From Sporobacter sp963663605 (GTDB lineage: Bacteria > Bacillota > Clostridia > Oscillospirales > Oscillospiraceae): a stretch of 64,000 nt of DNA. Position numbers and translations under genes: made by a program. Location of the stretch: NCBI GenBank assembly GCA_963663605.2, contig CAXXVF010000002.1, forward strand, positions 1,240,001 through 1,304,000, in the 5' to 3' direction. Of this stretch, positions 56,619 to 64,000 are shown piece after piece; position 1 is the stretch's first letter; every line of letters begins with the position of its first letter. Below the pieces are notes generated by a model. The model was not told the origin of the DNA, did not search any database, and saw nothing but the letters and a program-made list of their open reading frames with translations.

Positions 56619-57911
56619 ATGAACCAAAAACTAGCGATCACCGGCATAACGGGCCGAGAAATCCTAGACTCTCGTGGCAACCCCACCGTGGAAGCCGAGG
56701 TGTTCTTATCCGACGGCACGATCGGCCGCGCGGCAGTCCCATCGGGCGCGTCGACAGGTAAGTTCGAGGCGTGTGAGAAACGCGACGGCGACAAAAACCG
56801 TTATCTCGGCAAGGGTGTTTTACAGGCCGTAAACGGCATCAACACCGAGATCGCCCAGGCGCTCATCGGCAAAAGCGCAAGCGAGCAGACTGCTGTTGAC
56901 CGGCTCCTCATCGAGCTAGACGGAACGCCCAACAAACAGCGTCTGGGCGCCAACGCCATTCTGGGCGTGTCGATTGCCTGCGCGAGGGCTTCGGCGCAGT
57001 CACTCGGTCTTCCGCTGTACAAATATCTGGGCGGTGACAGCGCGGCGACGCTTCCGGTGCCGATGATGAACGTTTTAAACGGCGGCGCGCACGCGGCGAA
57101 CAGCGTCGATATACAGGAATTCATGATCGTGCCGGTGTCCGCCCCGACGTTCGCTGAAGCGCTGCGTATGTGTTCGGAGGTCTTCCACACGCTCAAGACG
57201 GTCGTCCCGTCCTCCGGCGTCGGCGACGAGGGCGGCTACGCGCCGGACCTTGACACGGACGAGGACGCTCTTAAAGCGCTCATGGCCGCTATCGAAAAAG
57301 CGGGCTACAAGCCAGGCGCGGACTTTTATATCGCTATGGACCCGGCCGTGGCCGACTGGTTCGACGAAAAAGACGGATTGTATCATCTGCCCAAGCGCGG
57401 CGTAAATATGACGCGCGCGGAAATGGTCTCCATGTGGACGGATCTCGCTGCGCGCTACCCCATTCTCTCCATCGAGGACGGTATGGGCGAGGAGGATTGG
57501 GAAGGCTGGAAAATGCTGACGGAAGCGCTCGGCAGTAAGCTCCAGCTCGTCGGCGACGACCTGTTCGTCACCAATACGAAACGGCTTAGAAAAGGCATTT
57601 CGATGGGCGTGACCAATTCCATCCTGATAAAGCTCAACCAGATCGGTACGATCACGGAGACGCTGGAGGCCATAAAGACGGCGCACCAGGCCGGATTCAC
57701 CACCGTCATTTCCCACCGCTCGGGCGAAACGGAGGACACGACGATCGCCGATTTCGCCGTAGCCACGGGCGCCGGACAGATCAAGACGGGCGCGCCCAGC
57801 CGCACCGACCGGGTCGCCAAGTACAACCAGCTGCTCCGAATCGAGCAGCAGCTCGGCGCAGCGGCACATTATCCGGGAATGTGCGCGTTTACCAGTATAA
57901 AAAGCATCTGA
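56619..57911 (+). CDS. eno: Enolase
   Basis: 430-residue enzyme making phosphoenolpyruvate. REILDSRGNPTVEAEV, the catalytic Lys in ILIKLNQIGT and SHRSGETED are visible. It ends the glycolytic operon at a strong terminator. Confidence 0.98.
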   Translation: MNQKLAITGITGREILDSRGNPTVEAEVFLSDGTIGRAAVPSGASTGKFEACEKRDGDKNRYLGKGVLQAVNGINTEIAQALIGKSASEQTAVDRLLIELDGTPNKQRLGANAILGVSIACARASAQSLGLPLYKYLGGDSAATLPVPMMNVLNGGAHAANSVDIQEFMIVPVSAPTFAEALRMCSEVFHTLKTVVPSSGVGDEGGYAPDLDTDEDALKALMAAIEKAGYKPGADFYIAMDPAVADWFDEKDGLYHLPKRGVNMTRAEMVSMWTDLAARYPILSIEDGMGEEDWEGWKMLTEALGSKLQLVGDDLFVTNTKRLRKGISMGVTNSILIKLNQIGTITETLEAIKTAHQAGFTTVISHRSGETEDTTIADFAVATGAGQIKTGAPSRTDRVAKYNQLLRIEQQLGAAAHYPGMCAFTSIKSI

Positions 57912-57945
57912 AGTCCAACCGCGCAATTTCATAAAGACCGCATAT

Positions 57946-57983
57946 AAAACCGCCGTATTTGTATAAAAATACGGTGGTTTTTT
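57946..57983 (+). terminator. Terminator of the glycolytic operon
   Basis: AAAACCGCCGTATTT pairs with AAATACGGTGGTTTT (one G-U), followed by a T run. Confidence 0.9.
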
Positions 57984-58024
57984 GGGCTGCTGCGGCCCGT
58001 TTTACAAAAACAGCTAAAAACAAA

Positions 58025-58053
58025 TTGAAAAATCGAATATTTGGTATTATAAT
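58025..58053 (+). promoter_or_regulatory. Sigma-A promoter of the amino-acid ABC transporter
   Basis: TTGAAA (58025-58030), 17 bases, TATAAT (58048-58053). Confidence 0.8.
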
Positions 58054-58097
58054 CAATCATGTATTTTTTGTATTTTTGAATATGGAGTGGATAATTA

Positions 58098-58994
58098 ATG
58101 AAAAAATTAGTCAAAATCGTTGCGGTATTGCTGATGCTTGCCTTCGTTATCGGGCTGGGCGCCTGCGCAGGCAAAGATGCAGAACCCGCCGGCCCGTCCG
58201 AGACGGAACAGCAATCGGTTGCCTCGGAAAGCACAGCACCGGAGAGCACCGCGCCGGAAAGCGCGGAGCCGGAAGCAAGCGAGCCGCAAAGCGCCGAACC
58301 GGCTTTCACAACCATGACCGAAGGCGTATTGACCATGGCGACAAACGCCGAATTCCCGCCTTACGAATATCATGAAGGCGACGATATAGTCGGCATTGAC
58401 GCTGAAATCGCACAGGCAATTGCCGATAAGCTGGGCCTGGAACTCAAGATTGAAGACATGGATTTCACAGCCATTGTCGCCGCCGTGCAGACCGGCAAGG
58501 CCGATGTTGCCCTCGCCGGCATGACCGTCACAGAAGACCGCATGAAGAGCGTTGACTTTTCCACCAGCTATGCCACCGGCGTTCAGGTCATCATCGTCAA
58601 TGAAGACAGTACGATAACAAGCGTTGACGACCTGTTTGAAGGCGGTTTTATCATCGGCGTACAGGAAAGCACCACGGGCGACCTGTACACCACGTGGGAC
58701 CTTGAGGATGAAGGACTCGCCACCGTCAACCGTTATAACAAGGGCGCTGATGCCGTTCAGGCGCTTATTTCCGGTAAAGTAGACTGCGTCGTCATCGACA
58801 ACGAACCGGCCAAGGCCTATGTTGAGGCCAATCCCGGCCTTGTGATCCTCGATACCGAATATATTGAGGAGCAGTACGCCATCGCCTATTCCAAAGACAA
58901 TACCGACCTTGGGGCGGCCGTTGATGCGGTGCTTCAGGAGCTCATCGCAGACGGTACCGTCCAGACAATCATCGACAAATATATAACGGCTTAA
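58098..58994 (+). CDS. Polar amino-acid ABC transporter, substrate-binding lipoprotein
   Basis: 298 residues. Signal peptide with lipobox LGAC (Cys at about 23), then an acidic Ser/Glu/Pro-rich linker with repeated APEST-type units (about 30-70), then an SBP_bac_3 domain (FPPYEYHEGDDIVGIDAEIA onward). It captures a polar amino acid, possibly glutamine, arginine or cystine, and delivers it to the permease encoded next. GGAGTGG precedes the start. Confidence 0.92.
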   Translation: MKKLVKIVAVLLMLAFVIGLGACAGKDAEPAGPSETEQQSVASESTAPESTAPESAEPEASEPQSAEPAFTTMTEGVLTMATNAEFPPYEYHEGDDIVGIDAEIAQAIADKLGLELKIEDMDFTAIVAAVQTGKADVALAGMTVTEDRMKSVDFSTSYATGVQVIIVNEDSTITSVDDLFEGGFIIGVQESTTGDLYTTWDLEDEGLATVNRYNKGADAVQALISGKVDCVVIDNEPAKAYVEANPGLVILDTEYIEEQYAIAYSKDNTDLGAAVDAVLQELIADGTVQTIIDKYITA

Positions 58995-59013
58995 TTCCCG
59001 AACGCGTTTATAA

Positions 59014-59041
59014 ATAGGGGCGGCATATGTCCGCCCCTATT
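59014..59041 (+). terminator. Intra-operon hairpin
   Basis: TAGGGGCGG / CCGCCCCTA stem between the binding protein and permease genes with a weak T tract. Such hairpins often lower expression of the downstream permease relative to the binding protein. Confidence 0.55.
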
Positions 59042-59068
59042 ACTGCCGTTTAAGTAGAAGGAGGGGTG

Positions 59069-59800
59069 ATGGTGTCTACGTGGTTGATCGATCTTCAAGA
59101 CCAGTTTATCCTCAATTTTGTTGAAGGCGACAAATGGAAATGGATCTGGGAAGGTCTCGGCGTGACTCTTGAAATTACATTGTTTGCAGCAATTATCGGG
59201 TTTGCTATCGGCGTCGTCATATCTATTATCCGATCGTCCTATGACAAAACCCAGGACACGGCGCGGCGTACTTTCGGCAGATTTATTTTCAAAATCATAA
59301 ACGGAATCTGTAAGATATATCTGACCGTTATCCGCGGCACACCCGTTGTCGTGCAACTATTGATTTTTTATTTTATTATTCTTGTTTCAACGAAAAACGG
59401 CGTTATTGTCGGCATTGTTACATTCGGCATTAATTCCGGCGCTTATGTCGCGGAAATATTCAGGGCGGGTATTATGTCCGTCGAATCCGGCCAGATGGAA
59501 GCCGGGCGCAGCCTCGGCTTTAATTATGTCCAGACTATGTGGCATATCATCATTCCTCAGGCTTTTAAAAACGTCCTTCCCGCTTTGGTAAACGAGTTTA
59601 TTACGCTGTTAAAGGAAACCTCGGTCGTTGGTTATATCGCCCTTCAGGATATCACAAAAGGCGCGTATATGATTATCGGGCGCACATACTCACCTTTTAT
59701 GCCGCTTATTGCTATCGCACTCGTCTACCTTATCCTTGTTATGTTCTTCACATGGCTTGTCGGGAGACTGGAGAGGAGGCTTCGAAGCAGTGAGCACTGA
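59069..59800 (+). CDS. Polar amino-acid ABC transporter permease
   Basis: About 243 residues with about five membrane helices; the first is preceded by an amphipathic stretch. The EAA loop (MEAGRSLGFNYVQTMWHIIIPQA) that contacts the ATPase is clear, as is the HisM-type IRGTPVVVQLLIFYF. Start is ATG 59069 or GTG 59072 after AAGGAGGGG. It overlaps the ATPase gene by 11 bases. Confidence 0.93.
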   Translation: MVSTWLIDLQDQFILNFVEGDKWKWIWEGLGVTLEITLFAAIIGFAIGVVISIIRSSYDKTQDTARRTFGRFIFKIINGICKIYLTVIRGTPVVVQLLIFYFIILVSTKNGVIVGIVTFGINSGAYVAEIFRAGIMSVESGQMEAGRSLGFNYVQTMWHIIIPQAFKNVLPALVNEFITLLKETSVVGYIALQDITKGAYMIIGRTYSPFMPLIAIALVYLILVMFFTWLVGRLERRLRSSEH

Positions 59801-60533
59801 TACGATCATCAAGGTCGAAGGCCTTCAGAAATACTTCAAGGGCGGCGCAATCAAGGCGCTCGACGGCATTGACGCCGAGATCCGGCGCGGCGAGGTCGTC
59901 GTCGTCATCGGCCCGTCCGGCAGCGGGAAATCCACGCTGCTGCGCTGTCTGAACCTTTTGGAGATACCGACCGGCGGGAAGGTCCTGTTTGAGGGCGTGG
60001 ATATCACAGACCCCCGGGCGAATATCAACAAACACCGTCAGAAAATGGGGATGGTCTTCCAGCATTTCAATCTCTTCCCGCATATGACGGTCCTTAAAAA
60101 CATGACGATCGCTCCAATGCAGCTGCTCGGAAAATCAAAAGAGGAAGCCGCGGAAAAAGCCATGGCGCTCTTAAAGCGCGTCGGACTTCCGGACCGGGCG
60201 GACGCTTACCCGAGCCAGCTTTCCGGCGGGCAGAAACAGCGCATCGCCATCGTACGCGCGTTGTGCATGGACCCCGACGTGATGCTGTTTGACGAGCCGA
60301 CGTCGGCGCTCGACCCGGAGATGGTCGGCGAGGTGCTCGAGGTCATGAAGCAGCTGGCGCACGAGGGCATGACGATGGCCGTCGTCACCCACGAGATGGG
60401 CTTTGCCCGGGAGGTGGGCTCACGGGTCATCTTTATGGATTACGGCAAGATAATAGAGGAAAACACGCCCGACGCGCTTTTTGACGACCCGAAAAGCGAA
60501 CGGCTTCAAAGCTTTCTGGCTAAAGTCCTCTAG
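59790..60533 (+). CDS. Polar amino-acid ABC transporter ATP-binding protein
   Basis: 247 residues of the GlnQ/HisP type. Walker A GPSGSGKST, signature LSGGQKQR, Walker B VMLFDEPTSALD and the His loop VVTHEM are intact. GTG start at 59790 after GAGAGGAGG, overlapping the permease gene. Confidence 0.95.
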   Translation: MSTDTIIKVEGLQKYFKGGAIKALDGIDAEIRRGEVVVVIGPSGSGKSTLLRCLNLLEIPTGGKVLFEGVDITDPRANINKHRQKMGMVFQHFNLFPHMTVLKNMTIAPMQLLGKSKEEAAEKAMALLKRVGLPDRADAYPSQLSGGQKQRIAIVRALCMDPDVMLFDEPTSALDPEMVGEVLEVMKQLAHEGMTMAVVTHEMGFAREVGSRVIFMDYGKIIEENTPDALFDDPKSERLQSFLAKVL

Positions 60534-60656
60534 CCTTTTAAACATCCGGCCGGCAGGCATGGTTTATAAAACTTCGGAACATTATAGGCGCTGCGTGCGT
60601 CATAAGGCCGGAATAGCAAAAGCCCTATCCACCGTCAACAATTAAGGAGGATAATA

Positions 60657-61640
60657 ATGAAAAAGATATTTGCAGTTTTACTTTCAGCTTTACTCATCAC
60701 AGCCCTTTTAGCCTCGTGCAGCGCCGGCAGCAAGTCTACGGCGGACGAGGCCGCCTATGACAACGGCGGCGATTACGGGTACTCTTACGACACGGACGAA
60801 GGCTACTACGAAGATTCGATGGAGGCGCCGGCGGCGGTAGATCAGGACGGCGGCGTGGCCGGCGAAACAACCAGCAGGGAATCCCTGACGGAAAGCAATG
60901 TCGACACCACACTGGGCGAAAAAATGATCTACTCCTTGTATGCCGACATCGAGACAACCGATTTCGACGCAACGACCGACAACGTTACGAAGCTGATGGA
61001 CCAGTTTGGCGCGTTCATCGAATCCTCATCCATCAGCGGCAACAGTTATTACAGCAATACGACCTACCGCACGGCCCAATATACCATCCGCGTGCCTGTT
61101 GAGAATTTCGCGTCCCTGAAGGGCAGCCTTGAGGTTCTGGGCAATGTCGTCAATCAGAACTCCAGCGCCGACAATATCACGGCGCAGTTTACCGACGTAC
61201 AGGCGCGCCTGGATACGTATGAGACGGAGGAAGAACGCCTTCTGTCCATGCTTGAAAAGGCGGATACCGTCGAGGATATGATCACCATCGAGTCCCGGCT
61301 CTCGGACGTGCGCTACCAGATCGAGTCCCTGACCGCTACGCTCAGAAACTGGCAGAACCAAGTGGACTATTCCTCGGTAACGCTGTACATCGAGGAGGTC
61401 GAGGAGCTGTCCGAACAGGTCGCCGTACAGCGCACGTACTGGCAGCGCATGTGGGACGGCCTTCAATCCACCTTTGACGGAATCGGAGATTTCTTCAAGG
61501 CCCTGTTTATGTTTATAATTGTAGCGCTGCCCGTCATCATCATACTCGGCGTGATTGCCGTTGTCGTGATCCTCATTGTACGGGCGTCCAAAAACAGGAA
61601 GGCAAAGAAAAACAACCGGAATATCGAGCCGAAAGAATAA
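60657..61640 (+). CDS. DUF4349 lipoprotein
   Basis: 327 residues: lipoprotein signal with the Cys of ASC at about residue 21, an acidic Tyr/Gly/Asp-rich stretch (about 30-70), the DUF4349 domain (about 85-265) with a long coiled-coil part (about 180-250), and a C-terminal membrane helix (about 282-308) followed by a Lys/Arg-rich tail. Anchored at both ends outside the membrane. Role unknown; the family is common in Firmicutes and may take part in envelope stress. Ends at a terminator. Confidence 0.85.
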   Translation: MKKIFAVLLSALLITALLASCSAGSKSTADEAAYDNGGDYGYSYDTDEGYYEDSMEAPAAVDQDGGVAGETTSRESLTESNVDTTLGEKMIYSLYADIETTDFDATTDNVTKLMDQFGAFIESSSISGNSYYSNTTYRTAQYTIRVPVENFASLKGSLEVLGNVVNQNSSADNITAQFTDVQARLDTYETEEERLLSMLEKADTVEDMITIESRLSDVRYQIESLTATLRNWQNQVDYSSVTLYIEEVEELSEQVAVQRTYWQRMWDGLQSTFDGIGDFFKALFMFIIVALPVIIILGVIAVVVILIVRASKNRKAKKNNRNIEPKE

Positions 61641-61685
61641 AAGGTTATTGCGGAAATATTGAACGCATAAATAAACCCTGTTATC

Positions 61686-61720
61686 AAAATCGGCTGCCCC
61701 TGTCGGGCAGCCGATTTTTT
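61686..61720. terminator. Terminator between DUF4349 and hydrogenase operons
   Basis: Stem AAAATCGGCTGCCC / GGGCAGCCGATTTT with a T run; serves both converging transcripts. Confidence 0.9.
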
Positions 61721-61724
61721 GTCT

Positions 61725-62006
61725 TTATGCCGGTCGTACGCCGGCTTCCCCGCCTGCCTCTTCAACAGCCGGCATAACGTAAATCCTAAAGAACGCCCGT
61801 GCGTTTTCCGGTTTCACGCAGTGCCGCCGGCCTTCCAGAAGGACCGTTACGCCGCTCACCGGGCAGTCATTCATGCAGTGTATCGCTTTCAAATCAATCT
61901 TTTCATGCAGCCGGTTCTCCTCGATCATCTGCTTAAACAGCTGGACAACACTGTGAGACCCCTGCAAATGACAAACGGTGCCGACGCATACGCAAAGCTC
62001 TACCAT
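61725..62006 (-). CDS. Thioredoxin-like [2Fe-2S] ferredoxin (NuoE-related)
   Basis: 93 residues with the thioredoxin-like ferredoxin pattern: C7 and C12 (CVGTVCHLQGS), then C44 and C48 (CMNDC). It corresponds to the C-terminal half of NuoE and to the small subunit of NAD-linked [FeFe]-hydrogenases. It is the last gene of the operon, three bases after hydA, where it would hand electrons between NADH and hydrogenase subunits. In many operons the NuoE-like gene comes first. Confidence 0.85.
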   Translation of the reverse strand: MVELCVCVGTVCHLQGSHSVVQLFKQMIEENRLHEKIDLKAIHCMNDCPVSGVTVLLEGRRHCVKPENARAFFRIYVMPAVEEAGGEAGVRPA

Positions 62007-62009
62007 TAA

Positions 62010-63704
62010 CTACGCCTCCTTCGATTTCAGATAATCCACATGTAAAAGCGCGTGCACGCGCCCTTTTAAGAGTCCGTCATACAAGGATAGGATAAGGGGA
62101 TTCTCCTCCGGACGCCGGATGCTGCAGAGCTTGTCGGCGGAATAGAGCCCCTTGCCCCGCTTTGCCCGTTCGCTTTCGTCCACAAACGGCTGTCCGGCCC
62201 CCGCGATGCACCCGCCGGGGCACGCCATAACCTCTACAAAGTCAAAGTGCTCCCCGGCCTTGATGCGCTCGATGAGGCCCCTTGCGTTGCTTAATCCGCT
62301 GACAACGGCGAGCCGAAGCTCCCTGTCGCCGTAAGTAACGCGCGTCTCCTTCACGCCGCGCATGCCCCGGACGCCGGTAAACGCGATTGACTGCAGGCCT
62401 GTTTTTGATTTGTCCGAACTCAGCGTGCGTAAAACGGCCTCCGCCACGCCCCCGGTCACACCGAAGATCACCCCGGCGCCCGTCATGGTCCCGAAGGGCA
62501 TATCCACGGCTTCCGGTTCAAGCTCCTTGAAGTTGATCCCGGATTCCCGGATCATCAGGATGAGCTCCTGCGTCGTCAGGACATAGTCGACGTTCGGCGT
62601 CCCGTCCGTTTTGAATTCGTCCCGCGCGGACTCAAATTTCTTCGCCGTGCACGGCATCACGGCAACATGGACGCAGCGGCGGCTGGAGTCGCTGTTATAC
62701 ACATTAAGCACGGACGCGAACATCTGCATCGGGCTGCGGCAGGTCGAAACGTACGGCATAAGCTCCGGATAAAACTTTTCAGCGAAGCTGACCCACGCCG
62801 GGCAGCAGGAGGTAAAAAGAGGCATTTCGGCGTTATCCTCGAGATGCCGGATAAATTCGTTGCTTTCTTCCAGCGTCGTTAAGTCGGCGGCGGTGGAGGT
62901 GTCGTAGACCTCGTCAAACCCCATGCGCCGCAGGACGGCGACGATCTTGCCCATGCCGTTTTCACCGTCCGCCAGGCCAAGCTCCCTGCCCAGCGCCACG
63001 CGTACGGCCGGCGCGATCTGCGCCGTAACCTTCGTGCCGGTATCATCGAGGTCCTTCCAGACCTTCGCGGTATCGTTTTTAACGACGATGGCGCCGGTGG
63101 GGCACACGGCCGCGCACTGGCCGCAGCCGACACACGTCGATTCGGCGATCGGGATCTCAAACGCGGCGCTGATCGTCATTTTTGAGCCCCTGTGTGCGAA
63201 ATCGATCGCGCCGACGCCCTGTATCTCGCTGCACACACGCACACAGTCTCCGCAGAGGATGCATTTGTTCAGGTCCTTCGTGATGCACAGGGAGGAGTCG
63301 TCCCGCCGGGGCTTCTCGGCCGTGTCGGGAAAACGGATGCCGTCGATATTGAACCGGGCGGCAAGGTCCTGCAGCTTGCATTTGCCGTTGTTGCCGCAGG
63401 TGGTGCAATCGCGGCAGTGGTTAGAAAGCAGCAATTCCAGGATATTTTTACGGAGCTTCCTCAGCCTTTCCGTGTTCGTGCGGATATTCATCCCGGGCGC
63501 GGGCGGCGTTGAGCACGCGGCCGTAAGCCCGCCGTTTCCCGTTTCGACCATGCACATGCGGCACGCGCCGTAGATCGACAGCTCCGAATGATAGCAGAAG
63601 GTGGGCAGCTCGATACCCGCTTTACGGATGAGCTCCAGGAGATTTTTTTCGTCGCCGATCTCCATGGGGATGCCGTCGATCGTCAGTGTGGCTTTCGTTT
63701 CCAT
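62010..63704 (-). CDS. hydA: [FeFe]-hydrogenase catalytic subunit
   Basis: 564 residues. From the N-terminus: [2Fe-2S] domain (C37, C48, C51, C64), His-ligated [4Fe-4S] cluster (H96, C100, C103, C109), two more [4Fe-4S] clusters (C148-C158 and C191-C201), then the H-cluster domain with TSCCPAW (298-304), MPCTAKKFE (350-358) and EVMACPGGCIAGAGQP near 480. The last motif has Ala where GGGQP is usual. With a NuoF-like partner upstream it is probably the bifurcating, NADH- and ferredoxin-dependent type. Makes or uses H2 in the cytoplasm. Confidence 0.95.
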   Translation of the reverse strand: METKATLTIDGIPMEIGDEKNLLELIRKAGIELPTFCYHSELSIYGACRMCMVETGNGGLTAACSTPPAPGMNIRTNTERLRKLRKNILELLLSNHCRDCTTCGNNGKCKLQDLAARFNIDGIRFPDTAEKPRRDDSSLCITKDLNKCILCGDCVRVCSEIQGVGAIDFAHRGSKMTISAAFEIPIAESTCVGCGQCAAVCPTGAIVVKNDTAKVWKDLDDTGTKVTAQIAPAVRVALGRELGLADGENGMGKIVAVLRRMGFDEVYDTSTAADLTTLEESNEFIRHLEDNAEMPLFTSCCPAWVSFAEKFYPELMPYVSTCRSPMQMFASVLNVYNSDSSRRCVHVAVMPCTAKKFESARDEFKTDGTPNVDYVLTTQELILMIRESGINFKELEPEAVDMPFGTMTGAGVIFGVTGGVAEAVLRTLSSDKSKTGLQSIAFTGVRGMRGVKETRVTYGDRELRLAVVSGLSNARGLIERIKAGEHFDFVEVMACPGGCIAGAGQPFVDESERAKRGKGLYSADKLCSIRRPEENPLILSLYDGLLKGRVHALLHVDYLKSKEA

Positions 63705-63706
63705 AT

Positions 63707-64000
63707 CTAACCCTCCTTCACGGCGTTAAACGGGCATTGGGCGGCACAGGCGCCGCATTTGACGCATTTGAGCGGATCGATGACATGCACCTTCCCGGGC
63801 ATCCCGGTAATCGCCCCGACGGGGCACGCTTTTACGCATTTGGCGCAGCCTTTGCACTTTTCGGGGTCGATCCAGATTTTTTTCAGTTTCCGGCAGCTTC
63901 CGGCCGGGCAGCGTTTTTCGTTGATGTGCGCCTCATATTCGTCCCTGAAGTAGCGGATCGTACTGACGACGGGCCCGGCGGCCGTCTTCCCCAGCCCGCA
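63707..64000 (-). CDS. hydB: NuoF-like hydrogenase subunit, C-terminal part (cut by window end)
   Basis: Only the last 97 codons are inside the window. They begin CGLGKTAAGPVVSTI, the final part of the 51-kDa NADH-binding subunit with its [4Fe-4S] cysteine, followed by a 2[4Fe-4S] ferredoxin domain (CKGCAKCVKACP and CVKCGACAAQCP). This is the usual layout of HydB in bifurcating hydrogenases. TAG at 63707-63709 is three bases upstream of the hydA start, and the AAGGAGG before hydA lies inside its last codons. Confidence 0.9.
   Translation of the reverse strand, partial: CGLGKTAAGPVVSTIRYFRDEYEAHINEKRCPAGSCRKLKKIWIDPEKCKGCAKCVKACPVGAITGMPGKVHVIDPLKCVKCGACAAQCPFNAVKEG

Noticed and set aside
1..64000. 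tRNA or rRNA genes
   Set aside because: No T-loop GGTTCRA signature with matching acceptor stem, and no rRNA motif, was seen by eye; a tRNAscan-SE run would decide.

Overview
The window looks like a chromosomal segment of a spore-forming anaerobe of the Firmicutes, class Clostridia. It is moderately GC-rich with many GTG/TTG starts and strong GGAGG ribosome-binding sites, which would fit the Oscillospirales/Ruminococcaceae side of the class; this placement is an inference from gene content. Sporulation genes are scattered through it (spo0A, spoIVB, spoVAD-spoVAE, spmA-spmB, abrB). Anaerobic metabolism is shown by a multimeric [FeFe]-hydrogenase, an 8-iron ferredoxin, acetate kinase and two UroD-type (MtaA-like) methyltransferases. 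No rRNA, tRNA, prophage or CRISPR array was seen.

Layout. 0-3.4 kb: two ECF sigma/anti-sigma pairs facing away from each other. 3.4-6.7 kb: a module of a methyltransferase gene and a divergent PucR-like regulator, bounded by a 62-bp direct repeat that is the 3' end of spo0A. 6.6-10.6 kb: spo0A, a small XRE regulator, a LysM/M14 endopeptidase and spoIVB. 10.8-17.5 kb: thioesterase, coiled-coil protein, two cyclic-di-GMP proteins, MATE transporter, Nudix hydrolase. 17.5-29.2 kb: tmcAL, ackA, a serine-palmitoyltransferase-like enzyme with an SDR reductase, rplU-rpmA, an accessory-type SecA, glpK, DegV and a membrane-anchored XRE regulator. 29.2-34.6 kb: second methyltransferase, galE, spoVAD (two apparent frameshifts)-spoVAE, and a TetR/SDR divergent pair. 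34.8-40.7 kb: leucine-rich-repeat protein, the ctsR-mcsA-clpC stress operon with a clear CtsR box, and a ferredoxin. 40.7-44.6 kb: a repeat-rich zone (a 56-bp tandem array, palindromic repeats) around a tRNA-type N6-methyltransferase gene and rsmI, then an IS200-type element and abrB. 44.7-52.6 kb: spmAB, a chimeric formyltransferase/PIG-L gene, a PAS-GGDEF protein, and an operon of a GT2 glycosyltransferase, rsmA and a 3-methyladenine glycosylase. 52.8-58 kb: the glycolytic operon pgk-tpiA-gpmI-eno, without gap. 58-60.5 kb: a polar amino-acid ABC transporter. 60.6-64 kb: a DUF4349 lipoprotein and the end of a hydrogenase operon (NuoF-like subunit, HydA, small thioredoxin-like ferredoxin).

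The items most worth following up are the spo0A-derived direct repeat around the methyltransferase/regulator module, the sphingolipid-type synthase plus reductase pair, the chimeric PIG-L gene lacking its HPDDE motif, the leader with an internal terminator ahead of the EAL-GGDEF gene, the 15-codon ORF coupled to spoIVB, the 56-bp array that alternates in dimers, and the joint absence of the L27 N-terminal extension and the Prp protease gene. All reading was by eye; domain calls rest on motif recognition and no database was searched.
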